Origin: Acidimicrobiales bacterium
GTDB taxonomy: Bacteria > Actinomycetota > Acidimicrobiia > Acidimicrobiales > UBA8592
Assembly (NCBI GenBank): GCA_022425805.1
Contig: JAKMEQ010000037.1
Location: 1-38,002 of the forward strand
Direction: 5' to 3'
DNA length: 38,002 bases
The notes under the pieces are model-generated. The model was given only the letters and a program-made list of their open reading frames with translations, made no database searches and was not told the origin of the DNA. The translations under genes and the position numbers were made by a program. Positions 9,110-18,135 of this stretch are shown here, in pieces (position 1 is the stretch's first letter; the number at the start of each line of letters is the position of its first letter).

Positions 9110-10570
9110 TTAATTCTCCAAAGCGTGTTCAACAGTAATTTGTCCAAAGCAAAGAGCTTCAGAAAGGTTACTTCCGTCTCCCGGATACAGTAAACCTGAA
9201 ACTTGACCCAATTCACCCGCAGCGTAAAGGCCCTGAATGGGCCTACCAAATGGATCAATCACTTGTCCATGTTGGTTTCGTTGAGGACCTCCAGTCGTAT
9301 TAGACCCCCCAGGGTAGAGAGGGACACAATAATACGGAGGCTGGTCTATTGGGATCATGGTGTCTGGTGGACGATCAAAAGGGTCAGATTCTTGTGTTCT
9401 ACAAAGTTGATTGTATTGCTCAACTGTTGCTGCTGCTGTTTTCGGATCGTCCATTCCGGCTGCTCGCGCAACATCTTCTATGCTGTCACCCTTTTTAATC
9501 CAACCACGGAGAATCTCTTCTTCATTATCTTCCGTCCAGTCATAAATTCCAACAGCAGGTGCGCCAATATGCGTAAGCGTTAATGGACCAGCTCTACGGC
9601 GAGTCTCATCAAAAAACCAATAGCAAGGAACACGAGGACGTAAGTTTCTTTTAGGGTCATATAAGAGAAGGTCATAGTAAAAGTCATGACGGAGAAGAGC
9701 TTGATCTTCTTCATTTGCGAAACGTTGACCGAAACGATCAGTGATGACATACCCGGGAGGACCGATGCTAATGAGGAAATTCACATCCGACCCATCGTCA
9801 AGTTCAAAATGGCCGATAGCTCGTCCAATCATCTGATTCATATGCCACATTGAAGCTCCAACAGCTTGAGCCATACGAACACCATCACCAGTATTGTTAG
9901 GATTCCCATAAAAATAGACCGGATAGGTTCGAAGGTTGTCTCGCTTGAGGTCTTCATCGTATTCGTAGCCACCGCAGGTGAGAATGACAGCTTTCTCTGC
10001 ATAAATATCGACGTTCACCCCATGAGCATCAACGGTACGGACGCCCACAACTGCGTTCACGTCATCTGTAATAAGTTCTTGTGCTGGGTGTTCCCATCTA
10101 ACATCAATATCCCTCCGTTGCATAGCCGCATCTAATCCGGCAAAGAGGGCCGGACCGCCACCAGCATCAGAGGACAATCGATCGCTACTACCCCCTGGTT
10201 GTATAGAAACAATAGCTTCTGATCCAGAAAATTCTGTGTGCTCAGCTCCGGCGGCAGCGGTCATATTTAAACCACCGATAGATTCTGCTAACCAAAGTTC
10301 AAGTTCTTCTGCCCGTTCAGCCCAAGCTCGGGTGACTTCAATGGGAATCATGCCGCTGGCACACGCATCAAGATAGGTTGTTGCAGCATTGGCGTCAGTT
10401 GCAACCATAACCATTCCTCCAGACATTCTGGTATTTGGAGTATGGCGGTCATGCGGATTCTTTTCAACAACTATTACCGAAGCACCAGCGTCTCTAGCGG
10501 TAACCGCTGCTGCTGTGCCAGCGGCGCCATATCCAACAACAACAATGTCTGCAACATTAGATTCTTTCAC
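9110..10570 (-). CDS. FAD-dependent oxidoreductase (fumarate reductase/ketosteroid dehydrogenase type)
   Basis: A 486-residue FAD_binding_2 flavoprotein. The N-terminus holds the ADP-binding motif VVVGYGAAGTAAA and the C-terminus closes with a GLYAAGELGQ segment followed by LSEALCFGQ, both typical of fumarate reductase, urocanate reductase and 3-ketosteroid delta-1-dehydrogenase relatives. It probably desaturates or saturates a carbon-carbon bond next to a carbonyl. No signal peptide or heme motif is present, so it should be cytoplasmic. The start is a GTG at 10570; there is no ribosome binding site, but TATAAT ends 6 bases upstream, which suggests a leaderless transcript. Its stop faces that of the amidohydrolase across 61 bases. 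Confidence 0.87.
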   Translation of the reverse strand: MKESNVADIVVVGYGAAGTAAAVTARDAGASVIVVEKNPHDRHTPNTRMSGGMVMVATDANAATTYLDACASGMIPIEVTRAWAERAEELELWLAESIGGLNMTAAAGAEHTEFSGSEAIVSIQPGGSSDRLSSDAGGGPALFAGLDAAMQRRDIDVRWEHPAQELITDDVNAVVGVRTVDAHGVNVDIYAEKAVILTCGGYEYDEDLKRDNLRTYPVYFYGNPNNTGDGVRMAQAVGASMWHMNQMIGRAIGHFELDDGSDVNFLISIGPPGYVITDRFGQRFANEEDQALLRHDFYYDLLLYDPKRNLRPRVPCYWFFDETRRRAGPLTLTHIGAPAVGIYDWTEDNEEEILRGWIKKGDSIEDVARAAGMDDPKTAAATVEQYNQLCRTQESDPFDRPPDTMIPIDQPPYYCVPLYPGGSNTTGGPQRNQHGQVIDPFGRPIQGLYAAGELGQVSGLLYPGDGSNLSEALCFGQITVEHALEN

Positions 10571-10576
10571 GCTGAA

Positions 10577-10582
10577 ATTATA
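10577..10582 (-). promoter_or_regulatory. -10 element for a leaderless flavoprotein transcript
   Basis: Reading the minus strand, a perfect TATAAT is followed by TTCAGC and then the GTG start of the flavoprotein gene. This spacing places transcription start at or next to the start codon, and no Shine-Dalgarno sequence lies between. Leaderless genes of this layout are common in Actinomycetota. Confidence 0.6.
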
Positions 10583-10685
10583 GCCACACTATCCACTCTA
10601 TTATCATTAGAATCTTAGATACATGGCCGGGCAGTAACATGAGAGCAAGTAATCAGAACTACATTCATAACATCACTGTCCACCA

Positions 10686-11186
10686 TTGATACGGAGAATT
10701 ATCCTGACTACAAGATTTTTAAATTCTGCATTTCGTAAAGTTGCTGAGTATCAGAGAAGGCCGCTCTGGAGGTCAATTGAAGCAACTCTTATCGGAGGAG
10801 CCTTTATAGCAGTTGGATTCAATCATTTTACCGACCCTCATTTTTTCGAAGCGATTGTTCCAAGGTGGTTTTGGAGTCCATCATTTGCGAATCAGGTATC
10901 TGGGGCTGCAGAAATTTTTCTAGGGGCAACACTTATACCAATATGGACTCGGCGATATTCCGCTTGGGGGCTACTTGTCCTCCTTGTCCTTGTCTTTCCG
11001 GCGAACATAGACATGTTCATCAACGACGTGGGCTTTGCTACAGATGAATTTGGGAACACCATGCGTGTTGAGAATATGTCTGGTGTCTTTGTTCGTAATC
11101 TAATACGACTCCCGTTCCAGTTTGTCTTTGCGTGGCTTATTTGGAGACACACTCGTAAAACATCATCAATTCATAGCGAAAGATGA
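10686..11186 (+). CDS. DoxX-like small membrane protein
   Basis: A protein of about 166 residues with at least three or four hydrophobic segments (IEATLIGGAFIAVGF, SGAAEIFLGATLIPIW, WGLLVLLVLVFPANIDMF, LPFQFVFAWLIW). The pattern FNHFTDPHFF followed by GAAEIFLG and FPANIDMF resembles DoxX/DoxD-like integral membrane proteins, whose roles are poorly defined and include thiosulfate:quinone or redox functions. The frame opens with a TTG at 10686 that lacks a clear ribosome binding site; no ATG or GTG occurs in the first 45 codons, so the start is uncertain. Its 3' end overlaps the end of the convergent thioesterase-like gene by 16 bases. Confidence 0.65.
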   Translation: MIRRIILTTRFLNSAFRKVAEYQRRPLWRSIEATLIGGAFIAVGFNHFTDPHFFEAIVPRWFWSPSFANQVSGAAEIFLGATLIPIWTRRYSAWGLLVLLVLVFPANIDMFINDVGFATDEFGNTMRVENMSGVFVRNLIRLPFQFVFAWLIWRHTRKTSSIHSER

Positions 11187-11986
11187 CTGGAAGGAACTAC
11201 TTCAGCAAGAAAACTACATGACAGTACTTGATGGCCTTCATCGACCAGAGAAACTCTTATAAATCCTTGGTCGGGTGAAGTCACCCATTGAGCGGTGGTA
11301 GTTAGCGGACCAGAACGTCCACCAACCATGTATCGTGCGTCAAGGGCGGTGACTGAGCATGGTTCGCCAAAATAGTTTTCTCCAAAGCTTTGTGCACTTA
11401 TCTCACCAAGAAGTGTCATGATCGCTCCTTGCACAAAACCGCCAGGGCGTCGCACTGCATCATGTGGGAAAAGAACTGCTCTACCAATAGATGGATCCTC
11501 GACTCTGATACCCGAGAGGTCCCCAATCGGTTGGTCTAAATCTGGGATTTCATTTTTAGCCATTCGCATCCTGATGTTACTAATATCTGGTTTCATTTCT
11601 CCTTCTCGCAATGGGGTTCGAAGAAAAGTGATTTGTGCGTAACCTATTGAATTTCCGCTTTCGTCAAGATAATCAAGCTCTTCTATGAATATTCTTTTCC
11701 CATGCCGGAGAATTCGGCTCCTAGCTTCAATAATTTTTCCCTTAGAGGGAAAACCCCGTCGAAAAGAAAAATCAGTTGTAAAAGTCCAATCTTTAACTGA
11801 CGATTCTAATTCCATTCCAACAATCATGTCAGCAAGAAGCATCAGCGGAGCTACTCTGACAACACCATGGCTTTCAAGTCCTTCACTGACTTTCAAAGAA
11901 CCTTTCTTAGGATCGATAGGGTCTGGCCGAACTCCCATACGGGCCATAACAGTAAGAAATTCTGGGTTCACTGGATTAGAAGGCAT
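11171..11986 (-). CDS. Double-hotdog thioesterase-like protein
   Basis: A 271-residue protein whose two halves each resemble a PaaI/4HBT hotdog domain: about residues 35-125 (GVVRVAPLMLLADMIVG ... AQITFLR) and about residues 165-265 (DAVRRPGGFVQGAIMTLLGE ... CSFLAEV). Hotdog proteins of this type hydrolyse acyl-CoA thioesters or hydrate enoyl-CoA. In each half the helix carrying the usual catalytic acid is present, with Glu in the second half (LLGEIS) and Asp in the first (LLADMI). It lies 179 bases downstream of the P450 gene on the same strand. An acyl-CoA thioesterase is the best guess; the substrate is unknown. Confidence 0.7.
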   Translation of the reverse strand: MPSNPVNPEFLTVMARMGVRPDPIDPKKGSLKVSEGLESHGVVRVAPLMLLADMIVGMELESSVKDWTFTTDFSFRRGFPSKGKIIEARSRILRHGKRIFIEELDYLDESGNSIGYAQITFLRTPLREGEMKPDISNIRMRMAKNEIPDLDQPIGDLSGIRVEDPSIGRAVLFPHDAVRRPGGFVQGAIMTLLGEISAQSFGENYFGEPCSVTALDARYMVGGRSGPLTTTAQWVTSPDQGFIRVSLVDEGHQVLSCSFLAEVVPSSHLSL

Positions 11987-12165
11987 CAGAAATCAACCTA
12001 GATCCAGTAGAGGCAAAACAGCACGTTTTACTCTTTCTAGCTAAGGAAAACACTTCTCTGACCGTGAACATGGAACCTCAGATCATGTATCGATTACGTC
12101 AAGGGTGCTCCAGAGAGAATAATTAGCATCCATGATCACTCTTTTTTGCAGTTATTCAGCGCGGG

Positions 12166-13392
12166 TTAGCTTTTGGGACCCGGCGTCCAGATGACGGGAA
12201 GACGTTTTATGCCCCCTATAAAATTAGAACGAAGATAATCCGGTTCCCCTGCCAATCGCATGTCAGGTATACGCTCGACGATCTCACGGAAGATAAGACG
12301 AAGTTCTGCACGAGCTAAATTTGCTCCCAGACAATAGTGAGCTCCCCCACCGCCGAACGCTATATGATCATTTGGCGATCTCGTGATATCAAAAGTGAAT
12401 GGGTCATCGAAAACTTCTTCGTCACGATTGGCGGAAATATACCATATGACAACCCGACTTCCTTTTTGGATTTCTTTTCCAAGAAGTTCTGTGGGAGCGG
12501 TTGTGGTCCTTCTGAAATGCAAGACCGGAGTCGCCCAGCGAATAATTTCATCAACAGCTGAATCAATATAGGTATCAATATCGCTTTGAAGGAGCGCAAA
12601 CTGTTCAGGATGTGTCAACAGGGCATACATTCCATGAGAGGTCGCGTTTCTCGTCGTTTCATTTCCCGCTACTGCCAATAACATCATGAAAAGATCTAAC
12701 TCCGTCTCTGTTAGGCGGTCCCCCTCGATCTCTGCATTGATAAGTTTCGTAATAATATCATCCTGTGGATCAATGCCACGTTGCGCTGCAAGCTCATGAG
12801 TGTATGAGTAGAGTTCCATAGCAGCTACTAATGGGTCTCCCTTAAACTCAGGGTCATCAGTACCGATTAAATCATTTGACCATTTAAAGAGAAGGTGTCG
12901 ATCTTCTTGAGGTACTCCCATGATCTCGGCAATTGCCTGAAGGGGAAGTTCCGCAGCAAGATCCCCTACGAAATCTGCTTCACCCTGTTCAATGACATTG
13001 TCGACAATTAGTTTCGTGCGATTGGCAAGAAATTGCTCGAGCAAACCAATCATCCTAGGCGTGAAACCTTTATTAACCAGTCGCCGATACCTTGTATGTT
13101 TCGGCGGGTCGGTGTACAGCATATTCAAACCACGCTGGTCAACGTGTGCACCATTATCTGGTTCCTCGGCATAATTCTCGATACTTATCCCACCAGCTTC
13201 ACTGGAAAATAACTCGTTGTCACGGTTTACGTGTCGGACATCAGCATGCTTGACGACATTCCAAAATCCGAGTCCATCCGGATGATCATGCCAAAATAAC
13301 GGCGACTCTTCACGTAGAACAGTGAACATCTCATGATGTTCCATGCGTACGAAACGATCAGCGTCAAGTAGATCAATGTCTTTAAGGTTCAT
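12166..13392 (-). CDS. Cytochrome P450
   Basis: A 408-residue soluble bacterial P450. The I-helix oxygen-binding motif AGNETT is at 242-247, the ExxR pair is Glu282 and Arg285 (EIIR), and the heme-binding loop FGGGGAHYCLG carries the axial Cys354. There is no membrane anchor, so it needs a separate ferredoxin and reductase, and neither is encoded in this window. It resembles actinobacterial P450s of the CYP125/CYP142/CYP124 neighbourhood that hydroxylate sterol side chains, terpenoids or branched lipids, but the exact family needs comparison. The ATG at 13392 follows GGGGAG. It is divergent from the amidohydrolase operon at 13606. Confidence 0.93.
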   Translation of the reverse strand: MNLKDIDLLDADRFVRMEHHEMFTVLREESPLFWHDHPDGLGFWNVVKHADVRHVNRDNELFSSEAGGISIENYAEEPDNGAHVDQRGLNMLYTDPPKHTRYRRLVNKGFTPRMIGLLEQFLANRTKLIVDNVIEQGEADFVGDLAAELPLQAIAEIMGVPQEDRHLLFKWSNDLIGTDDPEFKGDPLVAAMELYSYTHELAAQRGIDPQDDIITKLINAEIEGDRLTETELDLFMMLLAVAGNETTRNATSHGMYALLTHPEQFALLQSDIDTYIDSAVDEIIRWATPVLHFRRTTTAPTELLGKEIQKGSRVVIWYISANRDEEVFDDPFTFDITRSPNDHIAFGGGGAHYCLGANLARAELRLIFREIVERIPDMRLAGEPDYLRSNFIGGIKRLPVIWTPGPKS

Positions 13393-13571
13393 ATTGCTCC
13401 CCGGTAAAATCGGAGGCTTTCTCTTAGTTTATTTTTTCTTGAAAAAGTAACTAGGTCGGTTTACCGCAAAACCCAGTCCCAAAAATTAAAATCTGGACTA
13501 TTGAGACTTTTACATTTCATTGAACAGCACTAAAGTCGTTACTAACAAGTATTTAATGAAATACATTAACT

Positions 13572-13577
13572 TATAAT
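13572..13577 (+). promoter_or_regulatory. Putative -10 element of the 13606 operon
   Basis: A perfect TATAAT lies 28 bases ahead of the preferred GTG start, but no convincing -35 hexamer sits 16-18 bases before it. The intergenic region 13393-13605 also holds a small TTTTTC/GAAAAA inverted repeat (13433-13446) nearer the P450 gene, and otherwise nothing I recognise. Confidence 0.4.
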
Positions 13578-13605
13578 TATCCAGTTGGCAATTAGGGGAA
13601 CAAAC

Positions 13606-14898
13606 GTGGAATCTGAAATCAATACGAGCAACGACCCATACATAATTGTTTCTTCAGATACCCATGCTGGTCTTCAATGTGAAGAGTACCGACCCTATCT
13701 TGATTCTTCCTTACACGATGAATTTGACGATTACATTGCCGAACGGCACGAACATCGGCGATTGACCGAAGAAATCAACGGCGAATACGTACAAGAGTGG
13801 GAAGGAGATAATGCTGAAGGCCTCCAAGGAGCGTATGACCCTGAAGTTCGGGACAAAACACTTGATGCTGATGGTATATCGGGTGAAATTATTTTTGCCG
13901 ATGGAGATGCTGTAACTGGTATGGAGTCTCCCCCTTTCGGTGCGGGACTAGCTGCCGGACAGATCACCGATTCTCGCCAAGCATGGGGTGGAGCCCGCGC
14001 CCACAACCGGTGGCTCGAAGAATTCTGTGCTACAAATCCACCACGTCGAGCCGGAGTTGCTCTTCTGCCTATCACCCATGGAGTAGACGAAGCAGTAAAA
14101 GAGGTAGAAATTCTTGCAGGTAAGCCTGGGATCAAAGGAGTAATGATCCCTACTCTCTGGCATGATGCTCCACCCTACGGGAGCGACCATTACGATAAGT
14201 TTTGGGCAGCATGCGCTGAAACCGGACTGGTGGTCCATACCCACTCTGGCGAAGCAGATTTCCCAAGCTACGGCGAGAATATTGCCATGTACATCTCTGA
14301 AGTCGCATTTTGGACTCACAGAGCCTTGTGGCAGCTGCTCTTCGGTGGAAAGTTTGATAAGTTCCCTGGACTAAAATACGCCGTAGTTGAATGTGGAAGT
14401 TGGTGGGTCGGCGACCTTCTCTGGAAAGCCGATGTTAATTTTGGTGCAAGCTGGAAAATCAAAAAAATGAGCAGCCGTATGAAGGGCTTGCTTTCACAGC
14501 TACCCTCCCAATATTTCGGCGAGAGTGTCTTTATCGGCGCATCGACAATGAGCCGCTACGAAATCCGTGAACGACAACGGCTCGGAATTGAAGCTCTGAT
14601 GTGGGGAACAGACTACCCACATCCTGAAGGGTCATGGCCAAATACCGTACATCGTCTAGAAAGTGACTTCCAAGATGTCTCAATCGAAGATACACGCCGC
14701 CTACTTGGCTTAAACGCTATCGAATGTTACAACCTTGACGTTTCAGGACTTAGCGAAGTTGCAAATCGGATTGGACCTACACCAGCGAAACTCAACCAGG
14801 ACCCTGATCTTCGAACCAGTCCAAAAGCAAAACGAGAAGCGCGATGGTGGTTTGATGAATATGGGATCGAGTGGAGCGGCTCTGAAAGCGGATTTTAA
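13606..14898 (+). CDS. Amidohydrolase_2 family metal-dependent hydrolase
   Basis: A 430-residue TIM-barrel amidohydrolase. Asp18-Thr-His20 (SSDTHAG) gives the first metal ligands, VVHTHSGEADFP a later histidine pair, and MWGTDYPHPEGSWP the conserved aspartate. The open frame begins 21 bases earlier with a TTG, but the GTG at 13606 has AGGGGA (13594-13599) six bases upstream and is preferred. It is followed by a second, clearly related amidohydrolase and then an SDR, all in one direction, forming a three-gene operon. The two amidohydrolases share layout (SADSH/SSDTH, YPHxEGSxP, an inserted WWxxRALWxL segment), so they look like old paralogues that may act on related substrates or as a hetero-oligomer. 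Confidence 0.87.
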   Translation: MESEINTSNDPYIIVSSDTHAGLQCEEYRPYLDSSLHDEFDDYIAERHEHRRLTEEINGEYVQEWEGDNAEGLQGAYDPEVRDKTLDADGISGEIIFADGDAVTGMESPPFGAGLAAGQITDSRQAWGGARAHNRWLEEFCATNPPRRAGVALLPITHGVDEAVKEVEILAGKPGIKGVMIPTLWHDAPPYGSDHYDKFWAACAETGLVVHTHSGEADFPSYGENIAMYISEVAFWTHRALWQLLFGGKFDKFPGLKYAVVECGSWWVGDLLWKADVNFGASWKIKKMSSRMKGLLSQLPSQYFGESVFIGASTMSRYEIRERQRLGIEALMWGTDYPHPEGSWPNTVHRLESDFQDVSIEDTRRLLGLNAIECYNLDVSGLSEVANRIGPTPAKLNQDPDLRTSPKAKREARWWFDEYGIEWSGSESGF

Positions 14899-14941
14899 AT
14901 GATATTGCTTAGTATTTCCGCTGCTGCGAAGGAACCAAACA

Positions 14942-16252
14942 ATGAACTCTAATCTTCCCGAGACTGATCACCATATTATCATTTCTGCCGATAGTCATTG
15001 CGGAGCTGATCTACGTGGTTACAAACCGTATCTTGAAAAAAAATTCCACTCTGATTTCGAAGAATGGGCAGACGCGACGGAAAAAGCAGCTGAAAAACAG
15101 GAAGCTCTTTTTGCGGGCAAAGGGCGTTCAACAAGAAATGTAGGGATTGATGGAGACCCGATCCTTGATGCCAACCGTAATTTTTCATCTGACCGACGTC
15201 TCGAAGAACAGCAAGCTGATGGTGTAATCGCCTGCGTTCTATTCCCAAATACACAACCACCTTTCGCTCCCCAAGCTGCTACACAATTTGAGGCCCCACC
15301 CTATAGTGACAACTTCGAACATCGCTGGGCCGGCCTCAGAGCACATAATCGTTGGTTGAAGGATTTTGTTGATCAAGCCCCGATACAACGTGCCGGCATC
15401 GCCCAAATTTTCCTTGGTGATGTTGAAGGGTCTGTGGCTGAAATCGAATGGGCTGCAAACAATGGCCTGCGAGGAGGCATTCTTGTTCCAGGGGCACCTC
15501 CTGACTCCCCCTTTGAACCTCTCTATTCATCAAGTTATGAACCTATTTGGGCTGCTGCTGCTGCGAATAATATGACATTAAACCACCACGCAGGAGGAGC
15601 GACGCCGAATTTTGGTAACCATTTCCCATCATCGCTGGCGGTTTTCATGCTAGAGGTTTCTTGGTGGTCCCAACGCGCATTATGGCACCTTATGTTTTCC
15701 GGGGTTTTTGAGCGTTATCCTTCTTTGAAGTGGATAAACACTGAAACCGGAACGGCGTGGGTACCAGACACGTTAGAGAAACTTGATTCGTTCTACCATC
15801 GGATGAAATATTCAAAGTATGGATCCGAATCTATCTTTGGTGGAATGGCTGTCGAGGATTTAAGCTTAACCCCAAGCGAATATTGGAAACGGCAATGCTA
15901 TGTCGGTGCAAGTTTTCTCCGACCTACCGAAGTATCGCTTTGTTCAAATATCGGCGTAGACAACATCCTTTGGGGTTCTGACTACCCTCATATCGAAGGG
16001 TCCCATCCTCATACCCGTGAACATCTTCGATTAACTTTCGCCCATTTACCTAAAGACCATGTTACGAAATTACTAACAACAAACGTTGCTAAAGTCTACG
16101 ATTTTGATCTTGAAGCACTCAAACCACTTGCTGAGAAGTACTGCCCAACGAAGGAAGAAGTTGCGACCCATATACCTTATTCAGATATTCCTGAGACAGC
16201 TAAGGGCTGCCCAGGCATGAACCCCTTAAACCAGATTGAGAAGGTCGCCTGA
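14942..16252 (+). CDS. Amidohydrolase_2 family metal-dependent hydrolase (paralogue of 13606)
   Basis: A 436-residue paralogue of the preceding protein. Asp17-Ser-His19 (ISADSHCG) is the N-terminal metal motif, LNHHAGGATP carries a histidine pair, and LWGSDYPHIEGSHPHT carries the conserved aspartate. The ATG at 14942 follows AAGGA at the usual distance. It lies 43 bases after the previous gene, and its stop overlaps the next gene's start by one base (TGATG), a sign of translational coupling to the SDR. The reaction could be hydrolysis of a ring-opened intermediate or decarboxylation; the sequence does not decide. Confidence 0.87.
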   Translation: MNSNLPETDHHIIISADSHCGADLRGYKPYLEKKFHSDFEEWADATEKAAEKQEALFAGKGRSTRNVGIDGDPILDANRNFSSDRRLEEQQADGVIACVLFPNTQPPFAPQAATQFEAPPYSDNFEHRWAGLRAHNRWLKDFVDQAPIQRAGIAQIFLGDVEGSVAEIEWAANNGLRGGILVPGAPPDSPFEPLYSSSYEPIWAAAAANNMTLNHHAGGATPNFGNHFPSSLAVFMLEVSWWSQRALWHLMFSGVFERYPSLKWINTETGTAWVPDTLEKLDSFYHRMKYSKYGSESIFGGMAVEDLSLTPSEYWKRQCYVGASFLRPTEVSLCSNIGVDNILWGSDYPHIEGSHPHTREHLRLTFAHLPKDHVTKLLTTNVAKVYDFDLEALKPLAEKYCPTKEEVATHIPYSDIPETAKGCPGMNPLNQIEKVA

Positions 16253-17148
16253 TGGCAACCACTCCTTTAACAATCAATACTGAAGATTCCGTAGCCGTCG
16301 TCACCGGCGGAGCGAATGGTATTGGAAAGGGAATTGTCAAGGCGTTACTCACCGGTGGGGCTTCCGTGGTGATCGCCGACATTGAAGAAGATGTCGTCAA
16401 TGCGACAGTTAAGGAATTGTCTCCATTAGGGCCTGTTGATAGTTTCATTACCGATGTAGCAGATGAAGCATCTGTTGAAGATTTATCGACATATGTGTTC
16501 AATACTCACGGAAAATGCAACTTTCTTTTTAATAATGCAGGGGTAGGGTCGGGAGGCGGAGGGAAAGCATGGCAGAACGAACCAAATGACTGGAAATGGT
16601 GCTTTAGTGTCAATGTATTTGGGACAGCTCACGGAGTCATTTCTTTTGTACCAAAAATGCTTGAATCTGGAGAACCCGGACATGTCATTAATACGTCATC
16701 GGGCGATGGAGGTTTCGCCCCAGTACCCATGGCATCAGTGTACGCATCGAGTAAAGCGGCCGTAAGTTGTTACACGGAAGCCCTTAATCACCAGCTTTTA
16801 AGCGAAACCGACAATATGGGTGCATCCGTGTTCTACCCCTCCGGGGGACTAATGAATACTGGTCTTTTTACTTCACAACGAAACCGCCCAGAAGAGCTAC
16901 AACGTCTCCGTGGCGGGACAGGCCGTAAATCGATGACTTTTGAAGAACTGAAAGCCCTATTGGAAAAAGCCGGTCGTGATGTAAAAGTAGCAGACCTTGA
17001 TGAGCTCGGCACCTACGTCGTTCAGGCAGTGAGAGAACGGCGTTTCATCATTGGACGCGACCTTGAGGAGACAGTAGACCTTCTGCACCGACGCGCGGAT
17101 GCTATAGGAGAATTTCGATGCCCTCCTCATCACGATATGGGAATATAA
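16252..17148 (+). CDS. Short-chain dehydrogenase/reductase (SDR)
   Basis: A 298-residue SDR with TGGANGIGK for cofactor binding, LFNNAGVGSGGG, and VYASSKAAV as the YxxxK motif. It has a longer C-terminal half (after GGLMNTGLF) than a minimal SDR, matching the roughly 280-300-residue extended-tail SDRs found beside P450s and steroid or terpenoid genes. Its ATG overlaps the stop of the upstream amidohydrolase by one base, so translation is likely coupled. It ends 24 bases before the stop of the convergent PAP2 gene. Confidence 0.88.
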   Translation: MATTPLTINTEDSVAVVTGGANGIGKGIVKALLTGGASVVIADIEEDVVNATVKELSPLGPVDSFITDVADEASVEDLSTYVFNTHGKCNFLFNNAGVGSGGGGKAWQNEPNDWKWCFSVNVFGTAHGVISFVPKMLESGEPGHVINTSSGDGGFAPVPMASVYASSKAAVSCYTEALNHQLLSETDNMGASVFYPSGGLMNTGLFTSQRNRPEELQRLRGGTGRKSMTFEELKALLEKAGRDVKVADLDELGTYVVQAVRERRFIIGRDLEETVDLLHRRADAIGEFRCPPHHDMGI

Positions 17149-17172
17149 AATCTGGCAGGTAAAAGCTTATAG

Positions 17173-17976
17173 TTAGGTGGCTCCGACGTCCGCTATCTCC
17201 TGTTCGCCACCCAAACTAGCTTCTCCTCCACCCTCATCAACCATTATCAAGGGACGGTTTCTCGCGACCATCCATCCGCACACCCCAAGTATCGCTCCAA
17301 CAAAGATATCTAACCACCAATGATTCGCGGTGACAACTACCACAATGGTGGTGATAATCGGATGCAGTAAAACGAACCAGCGGTATCTGGTTTTACAAAT
17401 CGACAACACCGCTAACGCAACAAGAATTGCCCACCCGACATGTAACGAAGGCATCGCTGCGTATTGATTCGCTGCCTTAGCTATTCCAAGTCTGTACGGA
17501 TCAGGTCCGAAAACTTTCGCAGTATCGACAAACCCAGCGAATTCAGTCAGTCGAGGGGGCGCAAGTGGAAAAACCAGATGAATGATCAACCCCATAGCCG
17601 TTGAACTGATCAGCGCTAAGCGGATTCTTGCCATCCACTCTCGTTTCCGTAACATAGCCCAAAGAAGGAAGGCGATCATCGAGGGAAAATGCATGACAAA
17701 GTAGAAAGTATTCGCCACTTGTACGACCCATTCCGTATTAAGGATATGTTTTTGGAGGATTGTCTCACTTGGGAGGCCTACTCGCTCCTGAAAATCAACA
17801 AGGCGCACAGCATTCTCCTGAGCGACTTGAAATGAACCTGAGGTGATACGACGGACAGTAGAGTAGCCAAACCAAAGCAATACAAATGTCAACATATTGA
17901 AGAAAACCGACATTGTTAAACTCGGTTTCTTCAAAGATGACATCAATTTATTAAATTTTGGTATCACAGCCTGCAT
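17173..17976 (-). CDS. PAP2-family membrane phosphatase
   Basis: A 267-residue multi-spanning protein with about six hydrophobic helices. The PAP2 signature is present as AMPSLH (Ser and His about 177-179) and ANHWWLD (His about 219, Asp about 223), which supply the phosphatase nucleophile and acid/base. It resembles the PAP2_3/inositol-phosphotransferase-like branch found in Actinobacteria, so it may dephosphorylate lipid phosphates or transfer a headgroup on the outer face of the membrane. The frame begins with TTG at 17979, but the ATG at 17976 has AGGA six bases upstream and is chosen. The tail after the last helix is acidic and glycine-rich. It does not obviously belong to the catabolic units around it. 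Confidence 0.82.
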   Translation of the reverse strand: MQAVIPKFNKLMSSLKKPSLTMSVFFNMLTFVLLWFGYSTVRRITSGSFQVAQENAVRLVDFQERVGLPSETILQKHILNTEWVVQVANTFYFVMHFPSMIAFLLWAMLRKREWMARIRLALISSTAMGLIIHLVFPLAPPRLTEFAGFVDTAKVFGPDPYRLGIAKAANQYAAMPSLHVGWAILVALAVLSICKTRYRWFVLLHPIITTIVVVVTANHWWLDIFVGAILGVCGWMVARNRPLIMVDEGGGEASLGGEQEIADVGAT

Positions 17977-18135
17977 CAACTGTCCTATCGATAGCCCCCC
18001 GGCAATCCCTGCCTTTTATTCTAAATGATCAGGCTAGAAAAGTGAACTTCCAATTAAATTTCATCAGATGTTGAGAAGAAGAATCTTTGGAATGGTACTA
18101 CTACCGTCCCACAAGTAATCTCTTGTAGAGGTCCT

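Noticed and set aside
9106-9117. AGAATTAATTCT palindrome between two convergent genes
   Set aside because: It is AT-rich, overlaps a stop codon and has no loop or T-tract, so it is not a credible terminator.
12081-12137. GATCATG ... CATGATC inverted repeat between the P450 and thioesterase genes
   Set aside because: Seven-base arms with a 43-base gap are likely enough by chance, and no T-tract or promoter alignment supports a role.
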